Below the pieces are notes generated by a model that saw nothing but the letters and a program-made list of their open reading frames with translations, made no database searches and was not told where the DNA came from. Below are positions 5,561 through 8,691 of a stretch of DNA of 8,691 nt, piece by piece. Numbering within the stretch: position 1 is the first letter of the stretch; every line of letters starts with the position of its first letter. The position numbers were made by a program, and so were the translations under genes. This stretch comes from Planctomycetota bacterium (GTDB lineage Bacteria > Planctomycetota > Planctomycetia > Pirellulales > Thermoguttaceae), in contig JANXQG010000582.1 of the NCBI GenBank assembly GCA_025356915.1, positions 1 through 8,691 of the forward strand. The letters are read 5' to 3'.

Positions 5561-7345
5561 ATGTCACCCCATCCCAAACCTGTCTTTCGGTTATTGGCCG
5601 CACTAGCCGGCTTGACGATTTCTCTCGTGGCCCTGAACCAAGCGTTGGCGACGGGCGGGCCGGAAAATGTCTTGCTGGTAGTCAACCTGCGAAGCCCAGA
5701 TTCGTTATGCATTGCGAATCATTACGCCGAGTTACGACACATTCCGCCGAGCAATTTTCTCTTCCTCGACTGGGATCCCAAGCAAGAAAATACCGACGTC
5801 GACACGTTTCGCGAGAAGATTCTTATTCCCGTACTTCGAGCCGCAAAACTACCGATTCGCGGCCGACAGATCGACTACGTGGTCTACTCCAGTGATTTTC
5901 CTTGGGGTATTCGCATTGATGAGGATATCAAAAAATCCAAGGCTGTGCTGGAGAAACAGGAGCAGGGAAAAGAAGAGAAGTCGGTCCTCCATTCACCAAT
6001 GTGGACGACTTTCACTCCCGTTGCTTCGATCAATGGTCTTACCTATCTGTGGGAGATGATGATGACCAGCAACTTCTATGTCCACCCGCAAAGCAATTGG
6101 TATGCTCGTACCGGAGCACCGGAGCAAGCCAAGGAACCTACCTTGGGATTCTCGAGTGCCACGGCCTACGGTCCCCATGGCGAGGCGGGAACCGTTCCGG
6201 GACGCCACTACTTGCTGTCGATGATGCTGGCCGTGACGTCCGGCCGCGGCAATACGCGAAATGAAGTACTCAACTACTTAAACCGCAGTGCTACAGCCGA
6301 TGGCACGCATCCCCCAGGCACCATTTATTTTGTGCAAAACGGCGATATACGCTCCAAGGTCCGTCAGGCTGGATTTCCTGGCGCGGTTCAAAAGTTAAAG
6401 GCACTGGGCGTTGAGGCGGAGATCGTCGAGGGTAATGTCCCGCTAGGAAAAAACGACGTTCAAGGGGCGATGCTTGGCGTGGCAAACTTCGATTGGAAGA
6501 CATCGCAGAGCACAATTTTACCGGGCGCCATCTGCGAGCACTTCACCAGCTTCGGTGGCGACATGCATGGCAACGCCGGCCAGACCCCGCTTTCCGAATT
6601 GCTTCGCTACGGGGCAACGGCCGCCAGCGGAACAGTGACCGAACCCTACGCCCTCCCCAACAAATTCCCCTCGCCCATGATGCAAGTGCATTACGCTCGC
6701 GGCTGCACGGTCGCCGAGTCGTTTTATCAGTCAGTGCTATGCCCTTATCAACTGCTAATCGTAGGCGATCCGCTCTGCCGTCCCTGGGCGAATATTCCTG
6801 AAATCACGTCTACGGGGGTGACTGCGGGCGAGACCGTCCACGACGAAATCAAGGTCAAGCCCAAGGCACGCTTTCCCGTTGGCGTGAAGGCCGATCATTT
6901 CGAGATGATTCTCGACGGTCTGAAAATTCGTGAATGTCCGCCGGACGGTCTACTCGAAATCGATACGGCCAATGTTGCCGACGGCGCCCACGAGCTTCGC
7001 GTGGTGGCGGTGTCGAAGGGGCCGGTACCGGCCCGAGGTGAAAAGATCATTCCCTTTGCCAGCGCCAATCACCAACGCACGATTCATCTGACCTGTACGC
7101 CAGAGAAGGTCGTGTCCGTGAAGAAGTCGCTGATCATCACGGCCAAGTCACCCAAATCGATCAGCATCCGTATTGTCCATGGCACGCGCCTACTGAGTAC
7201 CATCACGGGCGATAACGGCCGTGTCGAGATTCCGGCGGAAACTCTCGGTCTCGGGCCGGTGTGGTTGCAAGTCGTTGGTATCGGCGATGCGGGGATCAAA
7301 TCGAATGTCTTTGCCCCGCCGCTGAATATCGTCGTGGAGGAGTGA
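5561..7345 (+). CDS. Secreted TIGR03790 family protein
   Basis: The protein has 594 residues. Residues 1-30 form a Sec signal peptide (basic start, hydrophobic 10-25, ALA cleavage at 30/31), so the mature protein is exported. GPENVLLVVNLRSPDSLCIANHYAELRHIP (33-62) is the typical start of the TIGR03790 family, known mainly from planctomycetes, verrucomicrobia and acidobacteria and without an established function. Conserved-looking blocks follow: YVVYSSDFPWGIRID (106-120), GAICEHFTSFGGDMHGNAGQT (322-342), GATAASGTVTEPY (351-363), FPSPMMQVHYARGCTVAESFY (369-389) and IVGDPLCRPWA (400-410). Residues about 415-594 are beta-rich and look like one or two Ig-like domains. No Shine-Dalgarno sequence precedes the ATG; the preceding bases are A-rich. 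The gene is alone, behind its own promoter and a foldable leader. The family call is strong. The enzymatic role is unknown. Confidence 0.88.
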   Translation: MSPHPKPVFRLLAALAGLTISLVALNQALATGGPENVLLVVNLRSPDSLCIANHYAELRHIPPSNFLFLDWDPKQENTDVDTFREKILIPVLRAAKLPIRGRQIDYVVYSSDFPWGIRIDEDIKKSKAVLEKQEQGKEEKSVLHSPMWTTFTPVASINGLTYLWEMMMTSNFYVHPQSNWYARTGAPEQAKEPTLGFSSATAYGPHGEAGTVPGRHYLLSMMLAVTSGRGNTRNEVLNYLNRSATADGTHPPGTIYFVQNGDIRSKVRQAGFPGAVQKLKALGVEAEIVEGNVPLGKNDVQGAMLGVANFDWKTSQSTILPGAICEHFTSFGGDMHGNAGQTPLSELLRYGATAASGTVTEPYALPNKFPSPMMQVHYARGCTVAESFYQSVLCPYQLLIVGDPLCRPWANIPEITSTGVTAGETVHDEIKVKPKARFPVGVKADHFEMILDGLKIRECPPDGLLEIDTANVADGAHELRVVAVSKGPVPARGEKIIPFASANHQRTIHLTCTPEKVVSVKKSLIITAKSPKSISIRIVHGTRLLSTITGDNGRVEIPAETLGLGPVWLQVVGIGDAGIKSNVFAPPLNIVVEE

Positions 7346-7446
7346 ACTTTGGGTGCTCGTTGGTGAGGGGATAGGCAGTTTTTACCATCGGTTTCCCAGA
7401 AGGCCTCAAGCGAACGTGTGGTTCCGTTCCGCCTCCTACCTGTCAA

Positions 7447-7469
7447 GTGGTATTGGTGAACAATATCAC
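7447..7469. terminator. Hairpin downstream of the TIGR03790 gene
   Basis: GTGGTATTG (7447-7455) and CAATATCAC (7461-7469) pair over 9 bp, with one G-U pair, around a 5-nt loop. It lies about 100 nt after the stop and has no U-run, so a terminator role is only possible. Confidence 0.3.
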
Positions 7470-7480
7470 AGGGGAGCTTA

Positions 7481-7509
7481 TTGTAGTCTGATAGCCCAAC
7501 GGGTAAGAT
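7481..7509 (+). promoter_or_regulatory. Candidate promoter of the helicase remnant
   Basis: TTGTAG (7481-7486), a 17-nt spacer and TAAGAT (7504-7509) form a fair pair. The leader would be about 140 nt and include the hairpins at 7598-7632. Confidence 0.4.
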
Positions 7510-7597
7510 ATTAGCTTAATCATCCCGCGCTGCGAATGGTCAGTCGTACTACGGCTTAAGTTCTTGCTGGAAAACACGTTACGGAGGAGCCTGCCAC

Positions 7598-7632
7598 CCA
7601 CGGGATACTCGTGGCCGGCATGCGGATGCCGG
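7598..7632. repeat. Two adjacent hairpins before the helicase remnant
   Basis: CCACG (7598-7602) pairs with CGTGG (7610-7614). It is followed directly by CCGGCAT-GCGG-ATGCCGG (7615-7632), a 7-bp stem with a 4-nt loop. They end 25 nt before the ATG at 7658. Confidence 0.5.
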
Positions 7633-8480
7633 AATATTGCGATGCAAGTTGGATAGAATGGCGAAACTGGAAGAACTGATTCGCGGAGCCACAGTAAAGG
7701 GGATCTTGCCGGACCAATTGGTGACGGTCGTAGACGTCAAGTGGATTGGCAACACCGCCGTAGACCTTACCTACAAAGACGCTACGGGACGTCCAGCGAA
7801 CGAGCTTCTTTATCGCCATAGCGAATCCACCATCGAAATCGTAGCCGAGGGCAGCCCCGAAGTTCGGGCGAGACTGTACCAGATTGTCGAAAAAGCCTTC
7901 GACCATGATCAAATTCGTAAGCTCATCGAAGAACGGGCATTGACGGCCGACACGATGGACGCCAGCAAGGTCCGGGGAATCCGCGAGGACATGGAGCGGG
8001 CCGAGGCCCGCCGGCTCCAGCTGCACTTCATCGCCACATTCTTCTCCGAAGCTTTCAAGCGACTCGGTGGCAAGACTCACGACCGGGAGCCCAAACGCTT
8101 TGAGATCACCAATGTCCCGGCCATCATTCGCAACCGCGACCGGGCCATCGGGCATGGGTCGCCGGTAATGATTCGTTACGAGCGGATCACCTTCGAGAAG
8201 GATCTCATCGCCATGCCCGGCAAGGCCCTTGCCGATTTCGTTTGTCCGGGGCATCCGCTGCTTGATGCGACGATTGACCTCACGCTTGAACGCAACGGCG
8301 ACCTCTTGCGCCGCGGGGCAGTCCTTGTCGATGAAACCGATCCGGGCGATGCGCCCCGCGTGCTGGTCTTCCTTGAACACTCGATTCAGGATGCCCGCAA
8401 GGCTGCTGACGGCCAGCGGCGAATCGTGTCGAAGCAGATGCAATTCGTCGAAATCGACTGTGGGAGTTGGAGTCCCCGTT

Positions 8481-8535
8481 GGAGTCCCGGCTTTAGCCGG
8501 AATCTTCCAGAAACACCGCCTAAAGGCGGGACTCC
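8481..8535. repeat. REP-like palindromic element inside the coding frame, copy 1
   Basis: Outer arms GGAGTCCCG (8481-8489) and CGGGACTCC (8527-8535) enclose two hairpins, CCGGC-TTTA-GCCGG (8487-8500) and CCGCC-TAAA-GGCGG (8516-8529), in a cloverleaf-like layout. It encodes SPGFSRNLPETPPKGGTP on the plus strand without a stop. Confidence 0.8.
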
Positions 8536-8588
8536 AGCGGGGCAAATGCAATTCGTCGAAATCGACTGTGGGAGTTGGGGTCCCCGTT

Positions 8589-8643
8589 GGAGTCCCGGCT
8601 TTAGCCGGAATCTTCCAGAAACACCGCCTAAAGGCGGGACTCC
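8589..8643. repeat. REP-like palindromic element inside the coding frame, copy 2
   Basis: It is identical to the first copy, shifted by 108 bp, with hairpins at 8595-8608 and 8624-8637. The flanks extend the pairing: the GTTGGGGTC side upstream (about 8573-8588) is nearly complementary to the GGGGACTCC and GACCCCAAC tracts at 8647-8671. Confidence 0.8.
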
Positions 8644-8691
8644 AGCGGGGACTCCAGCGGAGACCCCAACCATCCGGGCGGCCGGCTACGC

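Larger units (their letters stand above)
7346..7657. other. Spacer without a gene
   Basis: This is about 310 bp with no supportable gene. It holds a hairpin (7447-7469), a promoter candidate (7481-7509) and two hairpins just before the helicase remnant (7598-7632). The rest shows nothing I can interpret. Confidence 0.6.
8435..8650 (+). repeat. 108-bp in-frame tandem duplication
   Basis: Copies 8435-8542 and 8543-8650 differ at only two positions (8437/8545 and 8471/8579). Each is exactly 36 codons, starts with the host-like QMQFVEIDC and includes one palindromic element. A shorter 12-bp repeat (8639-8650, 8651-8662) follows. The duplication must post-date insertion of the palindrome because it copies both host and insert. 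Confidence 0.92.
7658..8691 (+). pseudogene. SNF2-type helicase remnant lacking its ATPase core (3' end outside window)
   Basis: One frame stays open from ATG 7658 to the window end: 344 codons with no stop. Residues 1-65 (MAKLEELIRGATVKGILPDQ, VDVKWIGNTAVDLTYKD, LLYRHSESTIEIVAEG) match my recollection of the N-terminus of large SNF2-type helicases common in planctomycetes and often found with defence genes. In intact members the ATPase follows here, with Walker A, DEAH and helicase C motifs. Here residue 66 onward (SPEVRARLYQIVEKAF, EERALTADTMDASKVR, VCPGHPLLDATIDLTLER, SKQMQFVEID) is already the far C-terminal region. Several hundred residues are therefore missing in frame at about 7852. 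Residues 260-331 are a duplicated palindromic insert. TPTIRAAGY then resumes what looks like the native C-terminus. Without motor motifs it cannot be a helicase. It may be a remnant, a non-catalytic product, or an assembly collapse. The start has only a weak GGA upstream. Confidence 0.75.

Noticed and set aside
7556..8551. Long minus-strand open frame of 331 codons
   Set aside because: It is antisense to the helicase remnant, whose plus-strand product has recognisable family motifs. The minus-strand product includes the repeat-derived sequence and no known domain.
8435..8650. CRISPR-like repeat
   Set aside because: There are two adjacent 108-bp copies with no spacers. It is a tandem duplication within a coding frame.

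Overview
The window looks like chromosomal DNA of a planctomycete, probably of the Pirellulales type. This rests on a TIGR03790-type secreted protein, weak or absent Shine-Dalgarno sequences at several genes, gene-poor spacers full of palindromes, and a palindromic element inside a coding sequence. It is inferred from gene content and not proven. No rRNA, tRNA, CRISPR array or transposase gene was seen.

Layout. (1) Positions 1-2031 hold a surface-polysaccharide block. The 3' end of a WbpI-like UDP-sugar 2-epimerase (+) converges on a two-gene minus-strand unit, wbpD-wbpB, whose genes overlap by a GTGA. Together they encode three of the five steps from UDP-GlcNAc to UDP-ManNAc3NAcA (WbpA, WbpB, WbpE, WbpD, WbpI). 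(2) Positions 2032-2212 are a divergent promoter region with an 8-C tract. (3) Positions 2213-3163 encode the most interesting protein: a receiver-like domain lacking the phosphorylation residues, a helical linker, and a C-terminal domain resembling the KaiA C-terminal/RsbU N-terminal helical domain. This is the domain order of the cyanobacterial clock protein KaiA. (4) Positions 3164-3859 are a gene-free mosaic of inverted repeats ending in a good sigma70-type promoter. (5) Positions 3860-4360 encode a small basic protein with a histone-H1-like KKPSAEA repeat tail and a short helix-turn-helix-like segment. (6) Positions 4511-5260 encode a TPR lipoprotein. (7) Positions 5261-5560 hold a twin-palindrome hairpin, a promoter and a second long inverted repeat. 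(8) Positions 5561-7345 encode a secreted TIGR03790 family protein. (9) Positions 7346-7657 are a spacer with a promoter candidate and hairpins. (10) From 7658 past the window end there is an open frame that joins the N-terminal piece of a SNF2-type helicase directly to its C-terminal region with no ATPase core. Near its end it carries a 108-bp in-frame tandem duplication containing a palindromic element.

How the genes work together. The three sugar-nucleotide genes form one pathway. The remaining genes appear to be separately promoted single units: a signalling adaptor, a nucleic-acid-binding-like protein, two exported proteins and a damaged helicase. No single new multi-gene system is evident. 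The unusual items are the KaiA-like protein and the in-frame palindromic element in the helicase remnant.
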